This document shows positions 32,250 through 41,522 of a stretch of DNA of 44,742 bases, one piece after another (the first letter of the stretch is position 1; every line of letters begins with the position of its first letter). Where the stretch lies: NCBI GenBank assembly GCA_026129915.1, contig JAHCHD010000022.1:1-44742 (forward strand), in the 5' to 3' direction. This DNA comes from Bryobacterales bacterium (GTDB taxonomy: Bacteria; Acidobacteriota; Terriglobia; Bryobacterales; Bryobacteraceae). The translations under genes and the position numbers were made by a program. The notes under the pieces are model-generated. The model was not told the origin of the DNA, searched no databases, and saw only the letters and a list, made by a program, of their open reading frames with translations.

Positions 32250-34982
32250 GTGGATTCTTTCTATCTCTTGCAGCCGAACCAGGATCTGCAGTGCTACTTT
32301 GAACAGCCCAGCGCCATTGCGGCGATGAGCTCCGCGACCCCTCAGTCGTTTCGCGTAAGCGGCGAATGGCGGCAGCAGTTCGACTGGTGCGTGATTGAGT
32401 GGAACCGCGACAATCCCATTGACCATCCGCTTTGGCGTAACTTGCCAAACGGGGACCTCACTGGCATCACCCTCAGCTATGACGAACGCCGCCACCAATG
32501 CATTCCCATGGATTCCTCCCTGTTTCCCACAGTCGAATGGGACAAACTGCGCGTTTGGACAGAGCACCAGGGCCAGCAGCATTTTCACAAGGTTTCTCTG
32601 CTGCCACGTGCAACTGCAATTGGCGGCAGCTACTCGCATGCGCATTGCACATTCACCCTCACCGGCGCGCCAGCCACGGGAGACTACATCGGCCTTTCCT
32701 GGCACACTGAGCATCGCACGCACCAAGCCTACGCCAACGAAACCGCGGAAAGCGTTGTCCAAGCGCTCGCCGATGCCTTCAACGCATTTCCCGCGGGAAT
32801 TGAGGCGACAGCCAGTGGCAACTCCCTTGAATTGTGGTACGTGGGTCTCCCGGATCTGTCCGGATACCGGCCTCCCGGAGCCAATGGGAATCGAGTGGGG
32901 ATTTACAGCTATGTGAAGGGGCAGGGAAGTCTCGCGTGGAATGCTCCCTATGCGGTGATGAGTGAGGGCGCCAGTCCGGACCACTGGCGCGTGGAATTGC
33001 CATTCGCCAGCCTGCTGGGAGACTCGGGTGAAACCATTGACTGGGCGCACGTGCGCAAGCTGCGCTGGACCTACGCCGCACCCGTAAGCGCCGGAGCCTT
33101 CACGCGCCAGGAGTTCCTGGTGGAAGTGGACAACTGGCAGGTAAGCGGCAGCGGACGCCTGTACTCGTTCGCCGGCGCAGGCAGCCGCCGTTTTGAGGAC
33201 GACAACGCGTCGCTCGAATACACCGGCCAATGGAGTTTCTCCAAAGGGAACTACTCGGGCGGCAGCATCCATTGGACAGTTGACGACCACGCCGAAGTGG
33301 TGTGCCGCTACTTCCATTCGCGACCGCATGATTTGATGCTGGGCGCGCGTGCCCTTGCCGCCGGGGGCGATGTGGCCATCACCATCAACGGTGAGCTGCC
33401 CATCACGCAGAACTTCTTCGTGGCCGGAGAAGACGCACTCGTCCGACGCCGCCTGCAATCTATGCCCGAGGGGAACCATGAGATTCGTATCCGCAAGGCC
33501 GCGGACGGCACTGCGTTCTACTTTGACTTCCTGGAGATCGCGCATCTCGAAACCTCCTTCAACCCACTACCCCGGCATCCGCAGCTTAGCCTCTCGACAG
33601 ACTGGGACACAGACCACAGTCTCACGATCTCGCCCGAGCGCACTCTGGCGCAGGTGCTGCGTCTGGGCTTTGGCGGAAGACTGAACCACTATGTAGGCGC
33701 CATGTGGTTCTACCAGATGAAGCCCAAGGGCTACACCTTTGCCGAGGGCACGGTCACCTTTTTTGGTGACCCAGTCTTCGGAGAAACCACCGAACTGCGT
33801 ATCGGCAACCTGGACTATGGCCCCACCTTCGACACTGGCTTCTCACACATCAATCGTGTGGGCGACAGTGCTGCCTCCATCGCGCTTGCCTTTGCACTGA
33901 GGATCAATGACGGTTCCACCGCCATCAGAGCCCAAGCCAACGGCGCAGTGCTTACGATCCTGTCCCGGCGCCTGGGAACTGAGGGCAACAAGATCACCAT
34001 TGCGGCAACGACGGCCGGCGGTGACTTCGTTGCAGCCACCAGCGGAGCCACGCTGAGTGGTGGCGTGAATGGAGACTGGATCACTGATATCGAAGCCACG
34101 CCACGCCTGAACCGCGCCTATCGCGACTGGCATCGTGCCTACTTTGCAGCCTGCGCCGCTTCGGGCATCGATTGCGTCTCGGCCTACAGTACGGAGCTTC
34201 GCCACGGCGACCCAAGCGTGGAGGCCGGCCTCGCGCAGCGCTATTGGGACAACGCCCCGGTGCTGTTGAACACGCCAGCAATTCAAACCAACTTCTCCCC
34301 CATTTGCGAGGACTATTGGAAGGAAGTTCATCGCGAGACCGCCGCGCTGATGGCCGATGGGGGTCTTGTACCCTATCTGCAATTGGGCGAAGTGCAGTAC
34401 TGGTATTTCCCTAATGCCGCGGGCATGCCCTACTACGATCACGATGCGATGTCCGCATTCCAGGCTCTCTTTGGCAGGCCAATGGCCCGCATCGCAAATC
34501 AATACGAGTCCCCGTCGCTCTATGCCGATGAACTCGCATTCCTGCGCAACCGGTTGGGCGCATACTGTACGGCGATCATCGACCATGTACGTGCAACGCT
34601 TCCCGCAACGCGCTTCGAAGTGCTCTACCCCCCTGACGTCAACGACAGCCCGATTGGCGAAGTGGTGAATTTTCCCGAGCTGAGCTGGACGCCGCAACGG
34701 CTGGATTGTCTGAAGACAGAGAGCTTCGTCTTCACGCTGGCGTCGAATATCGAGAAGTCAAAGATGACCATCGGCGCCTCCGCGCAAAAGGGCTTCCCGT
34801 TGCACCAGCGCGCACACCTGGTGGGTATTGGAGATTACACCAGCAGTTGGCGCAAAGAGATCTTCCTTGCCGCTGACGAAGGGCTGGAATCTGTTACCCT
34901 GTTCGCCCTCGATCAAATGTGCCTGATCGGCTACCGTATCCCCTTGCGACCGCAGCGGATTCACCTGGCTTTTCAAGGGTAG
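32250..34982 (+). CDS. Tail tip/receptor-binding protein with hydrolase-like TIM-barrel C-terminus
   Basis: A 910-aa protein. The GTG at 32250 has AGGAGG at 6-7 nt spacing and is clearly the start. Two similar phage-tail beta modules occur, near residues 135-200 (TLTGAPATGDYIGLSW) and 505-600 (TVTFFGDPVFGETTELRIGN). Between them is a CBM-like module (about 320-430: FEDDNASLEYTGQWSF, FLEIAHLE). The last about 230 residues (YRDWHRAYFAACAASGIDCV, then YLQLGEVQYWYFP, then SIEKSK-like strands) look like a glycoside-hydrolase TIM barrel with candidate acid residues. It probably binds or cuts surface polysaccharide. It is the last gene of the cluster, 59 bp before galU. Confidence 0.68.
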   Translation: MDSFYLLQPNQDLQCYFEQPSAIAAMSSATPQSFRVSGEWRQQFDWCVIEWNRDNPIDHPLWRNLPNGDLTGITLSYDERRHQCIPMDSSLFPTVEWDKLRVWTEHQGQQHFHKVSLLPRATAIGGSYSHAHCTFTLTGAPATGDYIGLSWHTEHRTHQAYANETAESVVQALADAFNAFPAGIEATASGNSLELWYVGLPDLSGYRPPGANGNRVGIYSYVKGQGSLAWNAPYAVMSEGASPDHWRVELPFASLLGDSGETIDWAHVRKLRWTYAAPVSAGAFTRQEFLVEVDNWQVSGSGRLYSFAGAGSRRFEDDNASLEYTGQWSFSKGNYSGGSIHWTVDDHAEVVCRYFHSRPHDLMLGARALAAGGDVAITINGELPITQNFFVAGEDALVRRRLQSMPEGNHEIRIRKAADGTAFYFDFLEIAHLETSFNPLPRHPQLSLSTDWDTDHSLTISPERTLAQVLRLGFGGRLNHYVGAMWFYQMKPKGYTFAEGTVTFFGDPVFGETTELRIGNLDYGPTFDTGFSHINRVGDSAASIALAFALRINDGSTAIRAQANGAVLTILSRRLGTEGNKITIAATTAGGDFVAATSGATLSGGVNGDWITDIEATPRLNRAYRDWHRAYFAACAASGIDCVSAYSTELRHGDPSVEAGLAQRYWDNAPVLLNTPAIQTNFSPICEDYWKEVHRETAALMADGGLVPYLQLGEVQYWYFPNAAGMPYYDHDAMSAFQALFGRPMARIANQYESPSLYADELAFLRNRLGAYCTAIIDHVRATLPATRFEVLYPPDVNDSPIGEVVNFPELSWTPQRLDCLKTESFVFTLASNIEKSKMTIGASAQKGFPLHQRAHLVGIGDYTSSWRKEIFLAADEGLESVTLFALDQMCLIGYRIPLRPQRIHLAFQG

Positions 34983-35041
34983 TGGGCGGGTCAGCGGTGC
35001 GGCATTGCGGACGCTGCGCTCGCCGTTGGTATCCTCAGATT

Positions 35042-35923
35042 GTGATCCTCAACGCGATTGTTCCCGTGGCCGGTTTCGGCACCCGTCTGCTTCCCGCAAC
35101 TAAGAGCCAGCCGAAGGAAATGCTGCCCGTTGCCCGCAAGCCCATTGTGCAGTATGTGGCCGAAGAGCTCTTCAGCAATGGGTTGAGACAAATCCTGTTT
35201 GTCACGGGTCGTGGGAAGTCTTCCATCGAAAATCACTTCGATCACGACCCCGAACTCAGCCGGCTGCTCGAAAGGACCAACAAGCCAGAGCTCCTGGAGG
35301 CGCTTAATTTCAGTGAGCTCGACGTGAAGTACTTCTACACGCGTCAGCCTGTGCAGAAGGGGCTTGGGGATGCGATTCTCTGCGGGGAGTCCTTCGCGGG
35401 TCAGAACCCTTTTGTGGTGGCGCTGGGCGATTCCATCATTGGCCTGAACGGCCAGTCGCAATTGGTGGCGCGCATGGTGAAGCTCTATGGAACCCACCAT
35501 GCCGCGGCGATTGTAGCTGTGGAAGAGGTCCCGCGCGAAGAAGTGCGCCACTATGGCATTGTGGATCCGGCCAGCATGGAGGGGGACGTGATCCGGGTGG
35601 CGAATCTCGTGGAGAAGCCCTCGGTGGACGACGCCCCAAGCAACCTTGCAATCGCTGCCCGCTACGTCTTCAGCCCGCTGATCTTCGATCTCATCAAGCA
35701 GGTGGAACCCGACCATCGCGGGGAAATCCAGCTCACCAATGCCATCCAGCGCATGTGTGAAGAAGGCCGCCGCGTGCTTGCCGTCAAACTGCCGACCGCC
35801 GAACGCCGCTTCGACATTGGCAACTTTCCCAGCTACTACGAGACCTTTCTTGAGTTCGCGCTGGCTGACCCGGACCACGGACCCGAACTCCGTGAGCGCC
35901 TCCGGCAGTTGCTCGGGGATTAG
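35042..35923 (+). CDS. galU: UTP-glucose-1-phosphate uridylyltransferase
   Basis: A 293-aa nucleotidyltransferase that makes UDP-glucose from UTP and glucose-1-phosphate. It has the N-terminal signature IVPVAGFGTRLLPATKSQPK, the EMLPV segment, GLGDAI, and FVVALGDSI, then VEKPS and HRGEIQLTNAI, all typical of GalU. The likely start is the GTG at 35042, since upstream codons lie in the tail gene. No ribosome binding site is evident. The gene is full length and cytoplasmic. It follows the last structural phage gene by 59 bp with no intervening repeat, and is convergent with the FAD oxidoreductase (12 bp between stops). Confidence 0.94.
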   Translation: MILNAIVPVAGFGTRLLPATKSQPKEMLPVARKPIVQYVAEELFSNGLRQILFVTGRGKSSIENHFDHDPELSRLLERTNKPELLEALNFSELDVKYFYTRQPVQKGLGDAILCGESFAGQNPFVVALGDSIIGLNGQSQLVARMVKLYGTHHAAAIVAVEEVPREEVRHYGIVDPASMEGDVIRVANLVEKPSVDDAPSNLAIAARYVFSPLIFDLIKQVEPDHRGEIQLTNAIQRMCEEGRRVLAVKLPTAERRFDIGNFPSYYETFLEFALADPDHGPELRERLRQLLGD

Positions 35924-35935
35924 CCAGCCCCTTCG

Positions 35936-38900
35936 CTATTGCACTGCGTTCTGCCGCAACCCAAGCTGTTGCAGGCCGCGGTCAATCCACAGCCTGGTGA
36001 TCTTCTCCTGAAGGCTGTTCTGGCTCAGCCGGTCGTTCAAGCTGCTGAAGTCCACGCGGTCCAGCGGCTGATCCTGGTTAAAGCAACTGAAGACCACGAA
36101 CTCCTTGCCGGTCTCTTTGTCCACATGTCTTTGCAGACACTGCGCGCAGATCTCCTTCATCATGCACTGCATCGGAGAGTTGATGCTGCCGATCGCCTCA
36201 TGCCCATGTTTCAGATAGGGCTGCAGCACGCCGTGTCGTGCCCGCGCCACGGCGGCCATCATCCGGTCCGAACCGATCACAATCAGCCGGTCCACATCCT
36301 GCAATGGGATTCCCGGCTCCCCACCATCCAGCTCCAGCGCTCCTTCGGCATAGCGGGTCATCGCTTCCACAATGTTTCCCACGTACGTGCGATCCTGCGG
36401 GCGCGTAGGTGCAAACCCCGGGGCTTCGTCGCAGCACCATACAATCACATCAGCGGCCCGTTCGATCTCCTCCACTTTGTAGCGGTCGACCATCTTTTTG
36501 TAGCCCGCAAAGTACACAACCCGCGAGCCGCACGCGCGCAGTTTCTGGCCGATGGAGAAGAGCACCGCATTCCCCAACCCGCCACCCACCAGCAGCACAG
36601 TCTCGTTCGCCGGCGTCTCCGTTGGCGCTCCCGTGGGTCCCATCAACACAACGGGTTCCCCCTTCTGAAGCAACGCGCACAGGTCACTGGATCCGCCCAT
36701 CTCCAGCACAATTGTGGAGAGCAGTCCTTGCTCTGCGTTCACCGATGCGCCTGTTAGCGCGAGGCCTTCCATTGCCAGCAGCGTATCCGGTGTGCGCTTC
36801 GCGAAGACCTCGTAGTTCTGCAGCCGGTAGAACTGCCCGGGTTGGAAACTGCGTGCCGCCATGGGCGCCTTCACCACCACTTCCACAATGTTCGGCGTCA
36901 GCCGGATGACATCATGCACGGTGGCGCGTAACTCGATGTTTAGCCTGGCTACCAGGTCGCTAGTGCTCACTTGGGTGGGTTCACGGCGGGCCATCACCTC
37001 GCTGAGCACAGGGTATCCGCGTTTGGCGCTGCCCATCGCCTTCACGACGTTGCCGCTGAAGGATGGGTGCAGGTCACCAAAGAAGCTAATGGCGCGTCCG
37101 TCCTCGCGCATCGCGCTCAGCACATGGGTCTCATTGGGCTTGGCCACCTTCTCAGGCGACACCGGATTGCCATTCCCGTCCAGCGCCCGGAAGTAGCGCC
37201 CGTCGATCTCCACTGAGGTGGGGTCCTCGCGCTGCAGAACGGTGTTCGGCTGTGTGCCCGCCGCGACGATAATGCTGCGCGCCGGCAATGTCACCTGCTC
37301 GGCAGTGGATTCCAGCTTGCCACTCTCCGCAACCCAGCGCTGCAGCGTACAGCGTAGCGCCGCCGCATGGCCAAAGGCATCTACTTCCACCTCAACGGGC
37401 GCCAGGCACTCCGCGAAGCGAATCCCTTCCTCCAGCGCCTTGGCCACCTCTTCATGGTTCAGCGTGTAGCTGGGAGCGTCAATCAGCCGCCGCCGGTAGG
37501 CGATGGTTGATCCTCCCCACTGGTTCAACAACGCTGCCAGCCTTGGCTCACGTCCTTCGCGGGCGGCACTTTCTTCCTCTTCACGGATGGCTTTTGCATG
37601 CGCCAGGAACTCCTCGGCGATGCTCAGTTCCTCGGCGTTCCACTGCCCACGCACGCAAGACTCTCCGCGCTCCGCAGCCAGCGTCCGGTAACGCTCTTCG
37701 AACTTCTTCACCTGCCGCACGTAGTAGGCCAGCGATTCGGTGGCGGTATCGACGGCCGTCAAGCCGCCGCCAATCACCACGATCGGCAGGCGAACCTGCA
37801 GGTTGGCGATCGAATCCTTCTTTGCGGCGCCCGTCAACTGCAGGCCCATCAGAAAGTCTGATGCCTGCCGTACGCCGCGCGCCAGCCCGTTCTTCATGGG
37901 GATTACCGTGGGCTTTCCCGCGCCCGCACACAGCGCGATGTGGTCAAAGCCCATGGCGAAGGCATCCTCCACACCCAGCGTGCCGCCAAATCGTACGCCT
38001 CCGAACATGGAAAACTCTGCCCTGCGCTCTAGCAGCAGCCGGATCACCTTCAGGAAGTTCTTGTCCCACCGCACCGTAATGCCGTATTCCGCCACACCGC
38101 CAAAGCCGGCCATCACCCGTTCGTCGAGGTTTTCGTAGATCTCCTGCAAGTCACGAATTGGGAGGAAAGGCTTGCGGTTGCCCCATGCGTCCACGCCGGA
38201 GTAACGCTCCGGTAGCGGCTCAATCTTCAACCCATCAACGCCCACCACGGTGTGGCCGTCGTTCATCAGGTGATGCGCCAGTGAATAGCCCGCGGGCCCC
38301 AGCCCAACCACCAGTGCTTTGTACCCCGTGGGCGCCTTGGGCAGCCACCGCGTGAAATGGAGCGGGTTCCAACGCGTCAACAAGCTGTAGATCTCAAAGC
38401 CCCACGGCAGTTCAAGCACGTTCTTCAGCGTGCGGGTCTCGGCCTGCGGAATATCCACCGGATCCTGCTTCTGGAAGATGCAGGCCTTCATGCAGTCGTT
38501 GCAGATGCGGTGGCCGGTACCGGCCACCAGCGGGTTGTCCACGGTAACAATGCCCAGCGCGGCAATGGGGTTGCCCTCGTTCATCGCAACATGCATCTCG
38601 GAGATCTTCTCTTCCAGCGGGCATCCCGCCAGCGTTACGCCGAACACACTTTTCTTGAAGCCCCCGTCCTTCTCTCGCAATCCCGTCGAGCAGCTATCCT
38701 TGCCCTGGTTATGGCACTTAATGCAATAGTGCGCCTCACTCATCGCGTGCAGGCTGTCCATCCCCTTGTCGGTAAGGGCAAAGCCGTCGCGGTGACGCAG
38801 ATCATGCTCAGTCCCGCTCACCATACTCACCCCGAGGTTAGTCACGGGCTCGAGCTGCACCAGGTGGTCAAAGTCGAGCTTTCTGGGAACTCGAAACAGT

Positions 38901-39463
38901 ACTCCGTCGCGGTTGGCCTCGCGCCCCGCATGGGTATGCTGCGCCCACATCGCATAGCGGGCAGCCAATAGCAGGGCCTCAGTGTGGACCTCTTCCTCTT
39001 CCATCCAGGCGTTAACGAAAGTGGCGAAGGTCGTCTCACTGAACGGCTCGCCGAAGCGAACTTCCAACTCTGCCTTCAGTGCGGCGCCGTCCCACTGTGA
39101 TGCCTCGGCGGTCTTGGCCAGCGTGGCTGCACGGCGCTGCACGAACTTGCGCTTCACCTCAAACAGCGGCGCCATCCCGTAGTATTCCCGCTGCAGACGC
39201 TTCAAGTCCGATTGGATCCCGAACAACTTGGCCAGAAACTCCTCCAGGTGCGGCCCTAGCTCCTGGATAAGGGCGGATTCTTCCTTCCGGTCGAGAGCGA
39301 CGCTGCCCCGTCGCACCTCCAACAGGCGAGCATGCAGGGCGTCATCGGCCACTTGCAGGGATCCAAGAAACGCCTCATCCAGCCGTAAGAGGCCCTCTCG
39401 GCGGTAGAGATCTTCAAAGGTGAGGCCATAGGCCAATGGTAGTGATTCAACAGCGACAAACAT
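35936..39463 (-). CDS. Multidomain FAD and iron-sulfur pyridine nucleotide oxidoreductase
   Basis: A 1175-aa cytoplasmic redox protein. The N-terminal about 240 residues are helical and unrecognised. Cysteine groups at about 247/250/258, 281, and 321/324/328 (CIKC, DSC, CNDCMKAC) suggest iron-sulfur centres. A GltD-like FAD/NAD module follows with GLGPAG (387-392) and GGGLTAVDT (565-573). The C-terminal about 300 residues are a ferredoxin-reductase/PyrK-like module (PGQFYRLQNY, then LLVGGGLGNAVLF) with a last cysteine set (CMMKEICAQC, FSCF). It resembles glutamate-synthase small subunits joined to PyrK in one chain. The partner substrate is unknown. The start at 39463 is chosen over 39541; neither has a strong ribosome binding site. 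Confidence 0.8.
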   Translation of the reverse strand: MFVAVESLPLAYGLTFEDLYRREGLLRLDEAFLGSLQVADDALHARLLEVRRGSVALDRKEESALIQELGPHLEEFLAKLFGIQSDLKRLQREYYGMAPLFEVKRKFVQRRAATLAKTAEASQWDGAALKAELEVRFGEPFSETTFATFVNAWMEEEEVHTEALLLAARYAMWAQHTHAGREANRDGVLFRVPRKLDFDHLVQLEPVTNLGVSMVSGTEHDLRHRDGFALTDKGMDSLHAMSEAHYCIKCHNQGKDSCSTGLREKDGGFKKSVFGVTLAGCPLEEKISEMHVAMNEGNPIAALGIVTVDNPLVAGTGHRICNDCMKACIFQKQDPVDIPQAETRTLKNVLELPWGFEIYSLLTRWNPLHFTRWLPKAPTGYKALVVGLGPAGYSLAHHLMNDGHTVVGVDGLKIEPLPERYSGVDAWGNRKPFLPIRDLQEIYENLDERVMAGFGGVAEYGITVRWDKNFLKVIRLLLERRAEFSMFGGVRFGGTLGVEDAFAMGFDHIALCAGAGKPTVIPMKNGLARGVRQASDFLMGLQLTGAAKKDSIANLQVRLPIVVIGGGLTAVDTATESLAYYVRQVKKFEERYRTLAAERGESCVRGQWNAEELSIAEEFLAHAKAIREEEESAAREGREPRLAALLNQWGGSTIAYRRRLIDAPSYTLNHEEVAKALEEGIRFAECLAPVEVEVDAFGHAAALRCTLQRWVAESGKLESTAEQVTLPARSIIVAAGTQPNTVLQREDPTSVEIDGRYFRALDGNGNPVSPEKVAKPNETHVLSAMREDGRAISFFGDLHPSFSGNVVKAMGSAKRGYPVLSEVMARREPTQVSTSDLVARLNIELRATVHDVIRLTPNIVEVVVKAPMAARSFQPGQFYRLQNYEVFAKRTPDTLLAMEGLALTGASVNAEQGLLSTIVLEMGGSSDLCALLQKGEPVVLMGPTGAPTETPANETVLLVGGGLGNAVLFSIGQKLRACGSRVVYFAGYKKMVDRYKVEEIERAADVIVWCCDEAPGFAPTRPQDRTYVGNIVEAMTRYAEGALELDGGEPGIPLQDVDRLIVIGSDRMMAAVARARHGVLQPYLKHGHEAIGSINSPMQCMMKEICAQCLQRHVDKETGKEFVVFSCFNQDQPLDRVDFSSLNDRLSQNSLQEKITRLWIDRGLQQLGLRQNAVQ

Positions 39464-39650
39464 ATCCAAGTTAACTATTGTCCCAAACCTTTGATGCACA
39501 GCCGATGCGGATCGCCCGACACAGCCAGAATTCGACCTCAATCCGGCAAAAATAAGGGCATCTTCGATTGGTAAGGCTGGACCGAGGTGAGGAATGGGGT
39601 GTTAGCGCCATCGCTGCCGGCACTCCCGGCGGGTGACCCAACAGGATCCG

Positions 39651-40775
39651 CTAGTCTTCGTCTTCCGGGTCACTTCCTGGCAACTGTTCTTCTTCATCCA
39701 GCAAATGCGGCGGTGCGCCGTACTCATCGGCTACTTCTTCCGGCTCCTCGTCATCGTCCAACCCACCATCGCCCACCGGCTGTAGCACCATGCTCTCCAT
39801 CTTGCGAAGCAACTCCGGCAAGCCTTGCCCCGCGAGGCTCGAAATCGGCAGGAACTCGAAGCCCCGTTCCGTGACGTGGGCTTTGAGCAGTTCCAGTTGC
39901 TCGCTCTCATGCATCAGGTCGAGCTTGGTACCCACCACCACCATGGGCTTTTCGAGCAATTCGGGCGAGAATTTGCCCAGTTCGTTCATCACGATTTCGA
40001 AATCGCTCACCACCTCGCGACCGGAATAGCCTGAAACATCCACCAGGTGCAGCAGCAGTGCTGTGCGCTCCACGTGCCTCAGGAAGCGAATTCCCAGCCC
40101 GTGACCTTCGCTTGCGCCCTCAATCAGCCCGGGAATGTCCGCTACCACGTAGCTGCGAAAGTCCTCGGTCTGCACCATGCCAAGGTTGGGGATGAGTGTG
40201 GTGAATGGGTAGTCAGCGATTTTAGGCTTGGCGGCTGAGATCTTTGAAATCAAGGTGGATTTCCCCGCGTTGGGGAAGCCCACCAAGCCCACGTCGGCCA
40301 GCAGCTTCAGTTCCATCCGCAGGTTGAATTCGTCGCCGGGCTTGCCTGGAGTGGCGAAGTCCGGGGCCTGCCGGGTGGGCGTGGCGAAGTTCTGGTTGCC
40401 CAATCCGCCCAGGCCTCCCCTGGCGACCACGAAGCGCTCGCGAGGTATCTGGAAATCGTGCAGCAGCTTGCCGGAATCCGCGTCGTAGACCATGGTGCCT
40501 ACGGGCACCGGGATCTTTATGCTCTTGCCTGCCTTGCCGGTCCGCTGGCTGCCCATGCCGTGACGTCCGCGCTGGGCTTTATGCTCCGGGTTAAAGCGCA
40601 GGTGCAGCAAGGTGCTGTAGTGGGGGTTGGCCACCATGGTCACGTCGCCGCCACGTCCGCCGTCGCCGCCATTGGGGCCACCGCGCGCCACAAACTTCTC
40701 GCGCCGAAAGGCCACGCAGCCGTTGCCACCGTCCCCGGCCTTCACATAGATCGAGACTTCATCAATGAAATTCAT
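39651..40775 (-). CDS. obg: Obg-family ribosome-assembly GTPase
   Basis: A 374-aa GTPase also called CgtA or ObgE, needed for late 50S ribosome assembly and growth control. The N-terminal glycine-rich Obg fold (residues 1-160: MNFIDEVSIYVKAGDGGNG, many GG repeats) precedes the G domain with G1 GFPNAGKS (166-173), G3 DIPG (213-216) and G4 TKLD. The C-terminus ends in an acidic tail (EEPEEV, DPEDED). The ATG at 40775 is the family start. It follows rpmA, as in most bacteria, but a terminator lies between them. Confidence 0.96.
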   Translation of the reverse strand: MNFIDEVSIYVKAGDGGNGCVAFRREKFVARGGPNGGDGGRGGDVTMVANPHYSTLLHLRFNPEHKAQRGRHGMGSQRTGKAGKSIKIPVPVGTMVYDADSGKLLHDFQIPRERFVVARGGLGGLGNQNFATPTRQAPDFATPGKPGDEFNLRMELKLLADVGLVGFPNAGKSTLISKISAAKPKIADYPFTTLIPNLGMVQTEDFRSYVVADIPGLIEGASEGHGLGIRFLRHVERTALLLHLVDVSGYSGREVVSDFEIVMNELGKFSPELLEKPMVVVGTKLDLMHESEQLELLKAHVTERGFEFLPISSLAGQGLPELLRKMESMVLQPVGDGGLDDDEEPEEVADEYGAPPHLLDEEEQLPGSDPEDED

Positions 40776-40867
40776 GGGCTGCTGCCTGTCATCCGTGCCT
40801 GTGGTCCTGTCGCGGTCGCCGCTGCTGTTGCTGCGTGGCCAATCTAGCTGTTGTCCCCTTGGGACGC

Positions 40868-40899
40868 AAAAAGGCCGCCGGAACAGGCGCCCGGCGGCC
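40868..40899 (-). terminator. Terminator between rpmA and obg
   Basis: On the minus strand, a 9-bp all-GC stem (40891-40899 with 40873-40881) and a 9-nt loop are followed by TTTTT (40872-40868). It lies 29 bp after the rpmA stop, so obg transcription must rely on read-through or its own promoter. Confidence 0.85.
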
Positions 40900-40928
40900 A
40901 CGAGGGAAATCAGAAAACGAGAATTCTC

Positions 40929-41204
40929 TTAGGCGACGGGAGTTTCCGCAGGCAACGGCTTCACCATCGCGAACTTGCCCATTGAACCGCGGTCGCGATA
41001 TTCCACAATACCCGGGATCTTCGCGAACAGGGTGTCGTCGCTGCCCACGCCGACGTTCTCGCCCGGCTTCACTTTGCGGCCACGCTGGCGGATCAATATG
41101 GACCCTCCGGTAACCACCTGGCCACTGAATACCTTGTAGCCCAGCCGCTGCGCATTCGAATCGCGACCATTCTTGGAACTGCCTAAGCCTTTTTTATGTG
41201 CCAT
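40929..41204 (-). CDS. rpmA: 50S ribosomal protein L27
   Basis: A 91-aa ribosomal protein of the large subunit whose N-terminus lies near the peptidyl-transferase centre. It begins [16 protein letters not shown], with no N-terminal cleavage extension of the Firmicutes type, and contains [15 protein letters not shown] and the PGENVG segment. A strong GGAGAGGA ribosome binding site precedes the ATG. It lies 9 bp after rplU and is followed by a terminator. Confidence 0.98.
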   Translation of the reverse strand: MAHKKGLGSSKNGRDSNAQRLGYKVFSGQVVTGGSILIRQRGRKVKPGENVGVGSDDTLFAKIPGIVEYRDRGSMGKFAMVKPLPAETPVA

Positions 41205-41213
41205 ATTCCTCTC

Positions 41214-41522
41214 CTAGGCCAAGATTTCGTCCACCTGCACGGCGGTATAATCCTGCCGGTGGCCCTGGGTGCGCTTGTACTGTTTCTTGCGCTTGAACTT
41301 GAAGACGATGATCTTCGGCCCGCGGCCTTCACCCACAATCTTGCCGGTGACCTTAGCCGAGGCCAGCGCATCGCCCACCTTCAGGCCGTCGTCCGTCTTC
41401 ACGGCGAGCACCTTTGAAAACTCAACCGGAGAGCCTTCGTCGCCCTTCAGCTTTTCCACTCGGATGGTCTCTCCCGGAGAAACCTTATATTGTTTGCCAC
41501 CGGTCTCGATGACTGCGTACAT
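41214..41522 (-). CDS. rplU: 50S ribosomal protein L21
   Basis: A 102-aa large-subunit ribosomal protein. It begins [18 protein letters not shown] and ends in the [17 protein letters not shown] signature typical of L21. The start at 41522 is the family start, with an AGGAAAAGG tract upstream. It is first in the rplU-rpmA block and has a leader of about 165 nt if the promoter at 41696 is used. Confidence 0.98.
   Translation of the reverse strand: MYAVIETGGKQYKVSPGETIRVEKLKGDEGSPVEFSKVLAVKTDDGLKVGDALASAKVTGKIVGEGRGPKIIVFKFKRKKQYKRTQGHRQDYTAVQVDEILA

Noticed and set aside
32184..33545. Minus-strand open frame of 453 codons inside the last tail gene
   Set aside because: It lies opposite a gene with a strong ribosome binding site and recognisable tail modules; no domain is seen in the antisense product.
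18308..34982. Tailocin (phage tail-like bacteriocin)
   Set aside because: A full head module (terminase, portal, scaffold, coat) is present, which tailocins lack.
17633..35041. Integrase, tRNA target or attachment repeats at the cluster edges
   Set aside because: Both edges were read on both strands; no recombinase gene, tRNA or matching direct repeat was found, although short imperfect repeats cannot be excluded by eye.
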